Shown one piece after another: positions 1 through 10,510 of a DNA stretch of 64,000 bases. The notes under the pieces were generated by a model that saw nothing but the letters and a program-made list of their open reading frames with translations, had not been told where the DNA came from and ran no database searches. The DNA lies in contig CALYLX010000146.1 in the NCBI GenBank assembly GCA_944990035.1, forward strand, positions 620,001-684,000, read 5' to 3'. Positions within the stretch are counted from its first letter, which is position 1, and every line of letters begins with the position of its first letter. Both the position numbers and the translations under genes were made by a program. Source of the stretch: Clitopilus passeckerianus (lineage: Eukaryota > Basidiomycota > Agaricomycetes > Agaricales > Entolomataceae).

Positions 1-959
1 CGCAGTACTTTGAGAGGAGATGAGGAACGACTGAGCATTCTTGCCACGGTTTTGCAGGGGAACCACGAACAATCTAGCTCGAACGTTTCTAAAGCAGGAA
101 GGACAAATTGATCCAGAGTTGACTTCCATTTGAAGTCCATGTGAAGGGTAAAGTACCGGAGTCTTTCCAATACTACGTCGATGAATTGGTAGACCGTCGG
201 GGTTGGGGGTTCTAATTTAAAATGTCCGGGAGCGACGAATTTGCAGTATTCCAAAGCTTGGGCCAATATGGGGGAATTGGATCGAATAACGCTTCTCTTC
301 CACGATAACGAGGCTGGTTAGTTGCTCCCAGGGAAGTTTGAGGTCTACGATCCCATACAAAAATTGACCACCCTGTAGCCACAGGCTACGTAGGGATCCG
401 ATATTTTCCAAGGTTGAGGAGGTTCCGAGGAAGTCTGTGTCCCTTTCATAATAATCGTTATCCCTTTCAGCTATTATCTCAAGACTTTCACAACCAGCGA
501 ATGTATGGTCAGGGAGCTCGAAGAACGTGCTAATCCTGGGACGTCACAACGCAACGAGAAACCCGACATGCGGGAGGCAAACTCCTGCGTGAAGAATTCG
601 ATCGCGAAACGAAGTGCATCACCCCCGAAATCCCTGACTTGAACACCGATATAGATCGGCCCTGCTTGGGGTAAAATCGATGTTGCCATCCCAAGCAACC
701 TGGTGCAGTAATCCTCCCGAATCTGCTCTTGTATTTCAGGATCGTACTCTTCGTAATCATCCTCAGGTATTTCGAAGACAAGAGTGGCCCACAGCTTGCG
801 CTGCGCGAGAGCGCTCTTCCTCCATGAGGATGCGACCTGCCGTATTGCCCATGGGGTATACTTGGAAGGATATGGTAGTACGAGTCGATCCCTTGGCGTC
901 CGTATGGTCAAGAGGAAGATATAGTCTAGAATTTCGAAGGGACATGTTTGGGCTGACAT
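1..959 (-). pseudogene. F-box protein copy A, frameshifted, runs off window
   Basis: The reading starts at ATG 957-959 (MSAQTCPFEILDYIF), an F-box-like opening. It is followed by the usual fungal 'W-x2-R-x2-A...LW' part (RQVASSWRKSALAQRKLW) and then leucine-rich, repeat-like text to the window edge. F-box proteins are substrate adaptors of SCF ubiquitin ligases. Homology moves between frames at least twice. Near 521-526 the run reading LARSSSS should continue as FFELPDHTF, as if one T were missing. Near 285-300 the frame changes again before NSPILAQALEYC. No intron with GT/AG ends explains either change. I read this as a decayed gene; a sequencing error at either site is possible. The 3' end lies outside the window. 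A related broken copy follows at 1230-1873. Confidence 0.6.
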
Positions 960-1229
960 CTGGCTACGGCTGTATTGACGGTTGTGCGCGTGCTGCCAAC
1001 TCAGAACCCGGCCATGTAAGATCAACACCCTTTCGTGTAACCCAAATGCAACATTGTAGCTCAACGACAATAACAAGAAAACCCTCACCGGCACGGCAAC
1101 ACACCCACATGACAGGCATTGGGTGTTTAGACGCTCAAACGGTGTGTATTAAGACCGTCAATAATCGTAATACTCTTCATCGGCTTCTACAGCCTCAGTG
1201 AGGCGAAACTGTCCACAAATTACCAGCAA

Positions 1230-1873
1230 AGGAGGTTCATTGTACCGAAAGAAGCTTCAATTGGGATTTCAATCAAGGAATTAATACTTTTCAATGCAGA
1301 AATGAACCGGTATTCCAATCGAGATCACTCTCATCCATCTCGTAATAGTTGTCTTCGTCTTCATCCTCGGTATCCGCATGCGAGATGGAAGGGCGTATCC
1401 TGGGGATGAATTCGGATATATAGCTTTGGCAGCCAGAGTTCCAGTCGCTGGGCGTGGATGCAACTCGAACTCCGTGAATTCCAGTGTGTCGACTAACGAG
1501 AGTGCTAACCTTGTTCCTTACTGGGTCAAGACATTCTTGCATTCTTCATAAGGTCGGCAATGCAAAGTGGCCCCGTCTGAGGCATAATCGATGTCGCCTG
1601 GTTCAGCAATTTACTGAAGGATTTCTCCCGAATGCCTCTTTGAATGTCAGGTTCGCGCCACCCGTAGTCGTCTGCGTCCTCGGGTATTTCAAAAACGACC
1701 GTATCCCATAGCTTCCGCTGTGCAGTGGCAGCCTTTCTCCACGATGATCCAACCTGGCGTACTGCCCATGGTGTGTACAGAGATGAGGTAAAATTAGTCG
1801 ATCCTCTGGCGTTTGTATGGTCAACAGAAAGATGTAGTCTAAGACCTCAAAGGGACAAGTTTGAAACTGACAT
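1230..1873 (-). pseudogene. F-box protein copy B, tandem relic of copy A
   Basis: The first 200 bases from ATG 1871-1873 are clearly homologous to the neighbouring copy at 1-959. One extra base after the fourth codon brings a TGA at codon 9. With that base ignored, the same F-box opening (TCPFEVLDYIFLLTIQTPED) appears, followed by the LYTPWAVRQVGSSWRK segment, which needs a second frame change near 1780. After a segment like 'ATSIMPQTGP' (about 1570-1600) similarity to copy A drops away. An acidic stretch (DEDEDNYYEMDES) near 1310-1370 may match the acidic part of copy A. Nothing here can give the full protein. It is a tandem duplicate in late decay. Confidence 0.6.
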
Positions 1874-2118
1874 CGATCTCTGTTGTTGGTAGCTGTCGGT
1901 GAAGTTTTGAAGGTTGGCTCTGGTTATGTAACGTCGGGGTTGGTCAACTCCCCTTCCACAACCCCAATCACGACAGCGACACCATAACTGATGCCGGCTG
2001 ACCTGCTTCCGGGTGCTTCATTGGCCAGTTCCAGTCAACCAGATCGACTGCGCAGAAGTGGCATGGATAACCTCGAGTAAACCTTTCAATCTGTCCGTCC
2101 TCTACCAGCATACCACAG

Positions 2119-3737
2119 ATGTCGTCCGTGAAATATCTCTCTCCCTCGGTCAAGGAGGAAATCCAGCGCAAACTTGTGCGTAGGTCATGCTTCCCCGGCG
2201 GTTTTGCTCCAATCGAACAGGATGTTACTAGGACGAGGCTGTCATAGCAAAGAAAGCGCCGTCGCTTATATACGGGGTCACCTCTTCTGAAGGTGAATTA
2301 CTTTGGGCGCAGGCTGGTCTCAAAGAGGTCAACAACCCCGAGGCTGGTAGCATCACACCGGATTCAGTCCTCTGGGTATGCAGCCAGACCAAGATGATCA
2401 CCTCGGTATGAATCTCTGTCATCATCCTCTCCAATGACCGCCCACTCAATACTTATGCCCCACCCAGATTGCTATCTACCAGCTTATCGAAGCAGGCAAA
2501 CTGACGTTAGATACTGCCGCTGCCGATATCCTTCCCGAACTCGCCAATCCGGTGATTTTGGATGAGGATAATCAAACCCATTCCACACAGAACCAGATTT
2601 TGATTCGCCATTTACTCAATCATACTAGTGGTATCTTCTACGGAGATGAACTGAAGAATCGCGGACTCTGCCCTGTCGGATACCTCCCCTCGGATGATGC
2701 AGCGGATAACAACAAGAGCAGAGCCGAAGCAACGGCTTCCTGGTTCAAATCCATCCGCGGTGACCTTCCCGGTTTCCCGCTTAGGTTTGAACCCGGCACA
2801 AGTTGTAGGTTCTCTCATCTACACCCGTGAGATTCTTGTCCTTACACGCAACTAGGGGAGTACGGTTACTCGTCGGATATTCTTACATTCATCGTAGAAA
2901 AACTCAGTGACCAGAGTGCGGAAGAATTTTTGTAAGTGTTTCTTAGGCAACAACTTTTCCATGCTTAACACAGGTTTCTAGCAAGGCGTCGATCTTCGAG
3001 CCTCTGGGGATGTCTTCAACTTCATTCTACCTGACTCCAGATCTCGAGAAGAGATATGTCAAGCTAGCTGTTATAACCCCTCAGGGCGAGAATGTTCCGT
3101 ACGACAACCAGTGGCCCATCATGGAACTTGATCCCAAGAAGAGTGGGTAATGAATCTCTCAACATGACTGTTGGCTAACACGATCAGAATAGTTTCTCAC
3201 AATTTCGGAGGAGTCGGCATTTTTGCCTCAGCTAGGGACTATCTCACACTTCTGCGTCATTTGCTCCAGATTCTTGGTTGGTTTATGCCCAGCCATTTGA
3301 CTTCTCTCATACTGACGTCCCTGTTCATGATCATATAGACCGATCTGCGCAGCATCCCATCATCAAAGCGGAGAGTCTGAACCAATTCTTTGTGCCCACT
3401 TTGACACCCTCTGGCTCGGAGAAAATGGACGCTTTCTTCCGTGTCCCGCCTTTCGGGAGGCAACACGGCCTAGGACTCGGGGTGGAAAACCTGGATAAAG
3501 GTCCTGACCGGAGGAAGAAAGGGACAGGTTACTGTGAGTCGAGCCTCGCCGCACAGAGTTTTCCGTCTCTGAAACCTATCTTTGCTAGGGTCCGGATGGG
3601 CTGGCACATTCCACTACTTGGATCCTCAGACCGGTATTGCAATTTATGCAGGGACACAGCTTGCGCTTCCACCACAGCTCGAAGTTGCAATGCTCTTGGA
3701 GGAGTTAGAACCGATTTTGTACAAGGGTCTGTCCTAG
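2119..3737 (+). CDS. Beta-lactamase-type serine hydrolase 1 (family VIII esterase/transesterase-like)
   Basis: Multi-exon gene starting at MSSVKYLSPSVKEEIQ (ATG 2119) and ending in LYKGLS (TAG 3735-3737). Exon breaks include 2175/gtgcgt, about 2406 (gtatga) and about 2802 (gtaggt). The family signatures are in order. The SxxK nucleophile motif is SQTK. Next come HLLNHTSG, then PGTSWEYGYSSD with the tyrosine of the YxS/N motif. LTPDL and the GGVGIFASARDYL segment follow, and GWAGTFHYLDP takes the place of the third (KTG-like) motif. Known members (EstB-like esterases, LovD-like acyltransferases, class C beta-lactamases) use the SxxK serine for acyl transfer; the substrate here is unknown. No signal peptide is visible. 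Unlike its five paralogs at 29.6-39.4 kb, it lacks the intron before the LPGFPLRFEPG segment. The reading frame appears intact. Confidence 0.85.
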
Positions 3738-3849
3738 CTTCAGGGCCATCAATAGTAGGCAACCCTGGAGGCAATATAAATAGATATCATTTTGTGTTTA
3801 TTGAACAATTAAATTTTTGTCGAATTCTTTTACACTTTAATAATGTTGA

Positions 3850-4984
3850 TCAGAGCCTATTCAAGAACCAATCGACGGTAGCCTGAAAGGCACCTTCCTT
3901 TGCAGCTTTGACCTCAGGCTTGGTCAGACCGGCACGGACAGCGAAGCCATGTGAGCAGCCGGCGAAGTATTCGCGTTTGTATCCAGGCTCGAAATCCTTG
4001 AAGATTCCGTCTGCCTGCTTTTGTGCCTCGATAGGGAATACAGGGTCGACTTCGCAGCTATGGATTAGGAGGGGAACATTCGATTTCTCAACATAGGTCT
4101 GAAAGAAGATAGGTGAGTATTCGAGGACCTACTCAACTAAAGCCTCACCTTCAGATCATCGGGAATCTTGAGGAGGGAAGGGTGAGCGACGGCAGCGACT
4201 TTGATGTCGTTTCTAAAAGCGAGGTTGAAAACATAACGTCCTATTTGCTACACTATCAGTGGCCGTGCATCTAAACTGCGTTCGGAGCCCACTTACCCCC
4301 AAAGCAGTAGCCTGTGGCACCGAATACGTTGACTCCTTGTTGCTTAAGAAAGCCAATGACCTTGCAGAGGGAGGCCTCTGTGACATCCGGCCCATGATTC
4401 TTCAACCATTCTGGGAGGTTATAATTGCTCTATTTGCCGTAAGGCTGGTAATCAGCTTAAATCACACCAATTCAATGATAACGAGGATTTTACGCCTGGA
4501 TCCAGTGCATCGGCGGGAACAGGGTCCTTGTTGAGATAGTCCACGAGAATAGTCTGTTCCGATTTAGTCTTGGGTACATCTTGAAGGATTGGGTTACATA
4601 CCTTGAAGCCATTTCTGGCAAAATCGTCCGCCAAAAGCTAAAGCGCCGTTATCACCGATATAAGGTGCCTATGGATAGTTAGTGGAACATGACCGCCTAC
4701 CTGGCTGTTGACAAAAGTAATGCCAAACAGGTCGGGCAAGAACAGAAGGACCTTCCCCTGGTCGTAATGCCCAGATGGTGTAGCAACATAGCATTCGACG
4801 CCATCGAAATCCTGAAACTGTCCTGTGGCCTGTCTGTCAGGTGCCTGCTTCTTATCCCACTGCCAAGTTGGTGCTAACCTTGGGGAGTACCTTCATGGGT
4901 AACACCTGAGTATTTTGGATTAGCCTAGCTGAACATCATGACCATCAGGCTCTTACCGGAGATGCATTGTTTACAGAGACTCAT
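3850..4984 (-). CDS. Dienelactone hydrolase family protein
   Basis: Starts at MSLCKQCIS (ATG 4984) and ends VDWFLNRL with TGA at 3850-3852, spread over about seven short exons. The classic DLH layout is seen. An N-terminal GVTHEGTPQG is followed by a beta strand and LPDLFGIT. The nucleophile elbow is GYCFGG, where cysteine replaces the usual serine. The acid follows in HSCEVDPVFP and the histidine in CSHGFAVR. These give the Cys-Asp-His triad of dienelactone/carboxymethylenebutenolidase enzymes. Fungal members are small cytosolic alpha/beta hydrolases, often annotated only by family. The gene converges on hydrolase 1, with 112 bases between the stops. No lesion was found. The precise substrate cannot be read from sequence. 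Confidence 0.88.
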
Positions 4985-6368
4985 GTCTGGAAGTTTGTTT
5001 CTCAATCTGAGGTGTCTGTTGGCGGGGTTTCTGTCGGGAGAGCCACAATTCAGTACAGTTCTGAGTCATAATAGCAGTGATCTGGAATAAGGAAGCATCA
5101 GATAACGGACCCGTATGGTCAATTACTCGCCGTTGTGTACTTACCCTGAATGATGAGGACAATCAGCTGAGCCAATGTCGCTGTAGTCGAATTCGAGTTG
5201 CAACCATAAACCATGCCTATTCCTCTCTTGAGTTCGAGAGGTTAGTGAGCAGGTCCCGAGTGTTCTGGTTCCAACGAATTGATAGAGGTAGTCAATACTT
5301 CTCAACGCCACTCATGATCCGTGGTTGCAGATTCTGTGTCAAATACCGCATAGGAACATGTCTTTTGCTGCAAATGCCTCGGTTTGCCAAAAAGAAGGGT
5401 AGCTTGAGTACTTTAAATGACCTCAATCCACCGAATACGGCGTTCTATCTCTTGAATATCTCCCCTTCCCGAGCTCTGAAGTGGACTCATTATGTTGTAG
5501 CAATGTCTCTCGAGATTTCCCAGAGATTTCCAGATAATTTGTTGGTGAACAGGCGCCTAACGTTTTGTAGTTGTAGTCACGTTGTTATCGAGTCGTGGAC
5601 CAGATTGGGTTTTTGGAAACAAAGTTCATGAGCGCTCAAATCAAGTTGGTTTCTTGCAAATTCACAAAGTCGGCAATTTTCAAAGTCCGCACAGACCTTC
5701 ATATCCATCTTCAGACGTAGCATGTCCTCTCATGTCGGGCGTCACTCCAATATGGGGACCACAGTGGGTCACTATCACTATCACTATCTTTGCGTTCCTC
5801 ATGGTCAAAGCCTGCGGACGACCAGCTAATGTTTTCTCCAGCGCCGTATACCTGGAAACGAACCGGTATGAGCCTCACGGCTTCCATAAATGCTCGCTTA
5901 GAAGACGAACAAGACGAAAGTTTTTGACATCCATACACTTCCGCCACTAGAATTCTATGATTGATTGTCCAATGCCATCCATTGTTGTCATCAAGATCGA
6001 GCTAGCCCTGTGAGCCAGAGTTTAAAACCATACAGACGAGACGTGATGTGGAAGGGTTCAACGGAGTCAATTCAGCCCGGAATGGCTGTTACGCATTCCT
6101 GTTTGCTGGACTGTACATCGGTGAGATCCGGCTATGTATGCCCCATTTCATGCGGTTAACGCTTGCCCTTCCAGGTTCTCGCTTGCTGAACCTGACGGAT
6201 AACAAGATACATTCTGGAACCGACAAGACTGACGGATAGAATTCGATGGAACGCTGCTCCACCGCAGCCAGCCGAGCAACGATGTTGAGGCCTTTTTCGG
6301 GGGCTTGAGTCTCAAGTTCGGATACCGAATGCGAGCAAGCTTGCCCTTTAGAACAGAAAGCATACTTC
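4985..6368. other. Intergenic, no supported gene
   Basis: About 1.4 kb between the divergent DLH and reductase-relic genes. Open frames up to 184 codons occur (5077-5631 +) but show no family resemblance, splice structure or composition typical of the real genes around. A short CACTAT-type repeat is present near 5770. Confidence 0.5.
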
Positions 6369-6375
6369 TATATAA
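6369..6375 (+). promoter_or_regulatory. TATA box before the reductase-domain relic
   Basis: TATATAA lies 45 bases before the ATG at 6420, a normal distance for a fungal TATA element plus a short 5' leader. This suggests that the truncated reductase was once transcribed as a stand-alone gene. Confidence 0.5.
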
Positions 6376-6419
6376 CTCACCGCTTCCACCATCCCCAGCC
6401 CCACACGCTTCTATCAACA

Positions 6420-8000
6420 TGTCTTTCGACTCCGCCGACCTCGACCTGAACAAAGTTTACATGAACTCGTTCATTGAAAAGTACAGCTGCTACCCTTCCG
6501 CTACCGAGAACGACCAGCACCAGGCCTGGGCCCCTCCTCAGGAAAATGTCGTCCTCGTAACTGGGACCACTGGCAACCTCGGTTCTGATCTGCTCTTTGT
6601 TCTGCTGAACGATGAAAGGGTCAGTAAAGTCTATGCGCTGAATCGTGTCTCCTATGAGGGACCCTCATTGGAGCGAGTGAAGATGCAATTCGAAATGAAA
6701 GGACTACCTACAGATATCCTCCAGTCTGAAAAGGTCGTCTTCATCGACGGGAAGTTAGCCCTTCCTGACCTTGGGCTGGACCTGAGGTGCTAGCCAAAGT
6801 AAGGCATTTTCTTACATTGAGTACACCATATGTTGACGTTCTTTTCCAGCTTCGCAATGAAGTTACAACCATCGTCCACAATGCCTGGCCCATCAATCTT
6901 ATGACGGGGTTTTCTCACTATGAACCGTCTCTTCTCGGCCTCTGCAACCTGATCAACCTTGCTAAAACTTCCTCTCGCCCACAAATTCTCCGATTCTTGT
7001 TCATTTCTCCGTCTCTGTGGCCGCAAAGTGGTCGAGAATGAAGGGTGGAGAGCCGGTTCCAGAGGCCATCCTCGACGACCCATCTGCATGCCTGGGATAC
7101 GGATATGCAGAAAGCAAGTTTGCTGCCGAGGCGGTGAGTTAAAGGATATCTTTTCGAGACCTACAGAGGCTCAGATAGGATGTAGATCCTCGCCCGCAGT
7201 GGTTTGAATGCCACATCACTGAGATTCTATCAGCTCTGTGGAAGGCAAGCTGACGGGTTTTGGAATCCGATGGAGTGGCCACCTATTTTACTCAAAGCCT
7301 CGCTTTAGATGGGCATTATTATTGATATGGTTGGAGTGAGTTATTTCATCCGTTTATATGATAACGCGTACTAATGGAAGTTGTGTCTTCTTTCAGCGTT
7401 GTGCCTTCCTGCAAGCAGACATAGCGGCGGAATGTATCCGAGATGTCGTGGTTTCCTCAAGCGTTACCCCTGCTGTCCTCAATTTCACCCACCCTCGACC
7501 CGCCTTATGGAATGACATAAACGGGTGTGTCAGGCAGCTCCTGCCTGGAGCTGTTGAGTACCCAACGATGCATGTCTGGGACTTCATTGACGAGCTGGCC
7601 AAGAGGGGCGAATCAGCAACTCGAGCTGAAATCAAGGAAAATGTATGTTCTGCACTGAGCAGTAGATTTTGGGTCGAACTAATTTTGATTTCTGCAGCCA
7701 GGCTTGATTCTAGCCAAGAACTCCAACTTCAAAGCATATGCTGCCGACAACAAAGACCTGATGGCGCGTGCCGGGAAAGATACGGATGAACATTTCCCCA
7801 AGCTACGTTGGGCATCGAGAAAGCCCTAGAGTTCTGCCCATCGTTGAGGGATGCGAAGGAATTCAATGCTGAGTCTATGGAGAGACACTTCAAATTTTGG
7901 GTCAAACTCGGGTTTTTGGACGGTGAAGTGAGTCAGGACTGGGCTGCTTGAAGAGCCAGTCACCCATACATTCTTGTGCCATCTGTAGCTGTTCTGCTGA
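6420..8000 (+). pseudogene. Orphan thioester-reductase (NRPS-like / aminoadipate-reductase C-terminal) domain, decayed
   Basis: From ATG 6420 the text reads a short linker (IEKYSCYP) and the Rossmann motif VVLVTGTTGNLGSDLL. ALNR, TTIVHNAWPIN, GYGYAESKFAAE and LCGRQADGFWNPMEW follow, ending in FKFWVKLGFLDG. This is the NAD(P)-binding reductase domain that ends NRPS-like and alpha-aminoadipate reductase enzymes and releases thioesters as aldehydes. No adenylation or carrier domain lies upstream. Lesions are: loss of one C near 6778-6783 (LDPEVLAK broken); one base lost near 7004-7009 (FISSVSVAAKW broken); an in-frame TAG at 7306-7308; and a frame change near 7801-7806. Introns with proper ends (for example after 7134 and 7335) are still recognisable. 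The protein cannot be made in full. It is probably an amputated and then inactivated copy of an NRPS-like gene. Confidence 0.8.
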
Positions 8001-8588
8001 GAATACACACCAGAAGCTTGATTTTCAGGCTACGTAATGATTGGATGATCCGCTCTCTAGCCCTTACAAGGAGCAAAGAAGATAAATCGCTCAACATTCC
8101 CAATGATCCATTTCTGCAAGCCCCGAACTTACGCCAAAGGCATTTTGAATCCAAATCATAGCTGGGTGTTCACTGGCCGTGCAATGACTGATATGCTACG
8201 TGGGTAGGGCAGATACAGCAAATGACGCGTCAAGAGCTGCAAACCCTATGCTCTTCATAGATTGGTGACTGCTCTTCAGTCCATGGACGTTAACGCCGAG
8301 AGCGAGCAATCAAACTACTTGCCGCCACTCCGCGGGGACGCGTTTCTGATTGTCTACCTTATGGAATCGTATATTTCGTCGCATTACGAGTAGTCGAGAC
8401 TCTCAATATTATGAGCGCTGTATTATTTTTCTGGATACAATTTGATTAAAATCTTGGAGCTCTACTTTAAAGTGTGATCTTTTAAATTTAAAGCCTGACA
8501 GGGGTATATACATAAAAACGATGATTTGAAATGTGCACCGTCCATTGGATCCAAGCCGTTAAAGCAGGAATCCTTAGCGAAAAGTTCC
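8001..8588. other. Intergenic, no supported gene
   Basis: Sequence between the 3' ends of the reductase relic (+) and the HSL hydrolase (-). AT-rich stretches near 8405-8480 may hold poly(A) signals. Nothing coding was recognised. Confidence 0.4.
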
Positions 8589-10105
8589 TCAGGTTGCCAG
8601 TGAATCTTTTCCTTTAAACTCTCGACTCCACCCTTTGACATTCCTCCAGCCTTCGCTAATAACCCTCGTATCCCACCACCCTGGTGCAAAAATCAAGGGA
8701 TCATGCACCGCGTCCTTCATCCAATGAATGGACACATCAACGCCATCCTTCCTCATGGCCGAATCTAGCGACTTCACTTCATCTACCAGCCTTTCCGCAT
8801 CTCCGATAAGTATTAAGGTCTTTGAGAACTGTTCAAACAAATTTGACCATTGTCTCGAGTTCAGCAGCGACGCAGCGACGGACGCTGTAGGGGATGGAAC
8901 GTCGACCAACTGTCCATCTTTGTCGTTTTGCGTCTTATCGATACCTCCTTCGATGTCTTGCTTGATTCCATGCCCCCATTTCGCCAGCACCTTAGGGCTG
9001 CACGGGCTGACATATTCCGAATGAACGACCCGCATTAGCCTCTCTTCTTCGCCGTCCGTCTCCGGAGGGTGTTGGTCTAGTTCAAGATTGGAACTGGATG
9101 TGAAGTTCCCTGTGCTCCTGGGTGGAAAGCCTAGGAACGTACGTTGGAGAAGTGCTCGAGGCTCCGGGGTGTCCGTGAGATAGTCTGTGTCCGCATTAGG
9201 CCGCGGGATGTATGAGGAGAGGGTCAAGGGGAGGGCGTTCGAGATGTCACAGGATGGGGACAAGAGAAGGAGTCCGTCTGGCATTGGGAGAAAGCCTTCA
9301 TCTCTGATCCAACGCGCCAGTGCGAGTGCTAAGTTTCCGCCAGAGGAATCGCCAACAAGAACAATGTTGACGGGTTGGTTGATGGACTTAAAGTGAGAAA
9401 CGACGTGTGCGTACACGGAGGCTGCATCTTGGATCTGAGCAGGGAAGGGAGCGTGCTGAAGGAGGCGGTACTCGACGGAATAAACCTCCTGCATAATACC
9501 ATCCTAGGTAGTAAGTTTGTTAGCGTCAATTATCGCAGATGCGAAAGAGGAAAACGGACTTTAAGTAATCTTCTAGGTATACGAGATGTTCGTGATGTCT
9601 CGTGAGCGGACATGTGGCAGTAACCTCCTCCATGCATGAATATGCCAATCATGGGTGTCTTGCCATTCCATTTACGGTTGGCGAAAGGAGCTGCTTTGGG
9701 CCATACATAACAGCCAACTTTATCCTCCCACTGGACCTTCCCGCCTTCCGCATGTACCACGCCACTTCTCATCTCTTCCGGAAGCGTCTCCGCCCAGATG
9801 AACCTTGTCTCTTTCAACGACTGTGGAGGTTCATAACCAGGATCATGTGTACCCCAAGTCACTCCAGCGACTTCGGTAACCTTATATATTCGCCGAGTAA
9901 AGCGAACATTGACAGTCTGCCTGATATTCCAGGAACGCCTGGGGCGAGCGCTAGGCAATACAGTGTAGTACATGCACCAGAATGGTACAAGCAACAGCGT
10001 TGTCAGAAGCCGTTGAAATGTGTACAGCGATTTCAATGGCTCGCGGGCGAACGGGAGATGGGCTTGATGAGCATATGGGGGCTTGGACTTCGAGAAAAGC
10101 GCCAT
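8589..10105 (-). CDS. HSL-type alpha/beta hydrolase 1, membrane-anchored (486 aa)
   Basis: Two exons (9560-10105 and 8589-9503) with a 56-base intron (gtccgt...ctag). The start is ATG 10105 (MALFSKSK); an in-frame codon further upstream at 10120 is TTG. A hydrophobic stretch at about residues 30-50 (LTTLLLVPFWCMYYTVL) suggests one N-terminal membrane anchor. The hormone-sensitive-lipase oxyanion motif HGGG is split from the rest by the intron. The nucleophile elbow GDSSGG follows, and the acid (GDAERLVDE) and histidine (AVHDPLIF) lie near the C-terminus. Such fungal proteins hydrolyse esters or short acyl chains at membranes; the substrate is unknown. An acidic insert with GGIDKTQNDKDG precedes the last third. 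It lies 405 bases downstream of, and on the same strand as, the STAND gene. A second family member is at 53774-55049. Confidence 0.88.
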
Positions 10106-10510
10106 GGTTTGATAGCCCAATCAACAGGTAACCTGCAGAGTAAATACGCCTATGGCCTTGACGCCGCTTTGTAGCGGAGCACTCCCAGTGGCACACCGAC
10201 GAAAGCGTGACGTCAGTCAATTGGAGTCAGTGGGTCAAGCAGTGGGTCGATGGCCGCCTTTGACGTTTCTAACATTTATTTGTTGTACCCTTGGTGCAAG
10301 CAAGAGGGCATTGGAGGTCTCGAGGAGTGGCACTGGTATGATGGTGGAAGTCTGGAAGGAAACCCATCGGGAATCGGATGCTTAAAGGGCGTAGGATCCT
10401 AACACAGAACTTGGACCAGCCCCGGCCAGATTTCGGTGACTTCGGCCACAATCACAGCGATATAGGATAGCGAAAAACAATATTGGATCATCGACCATTA
10501 CATAGTAATA
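10106..10510. other. Intergenic between STAND gene and HSL hydrolase 1
   Basis: 405 bases that must hold the STAND gene terminator and the promoter of the hydrolase. No clear TATA box and no further gene were seen. Confidence 0.4.

Noticed and set aside
5077..5631. A 184-codon open frame on the plus strand
   Set aside because: No family features, no splice context, and composition unlike the confirmed genes.
2119..10105. A secondary-metabolite cluster (reductase, hydrolases, transesterase-like protein)
   Set aside because: The reductase is a broken orphan domain. No adenylation, ketosynthase, terpene synthase or dedicated regulator is present.
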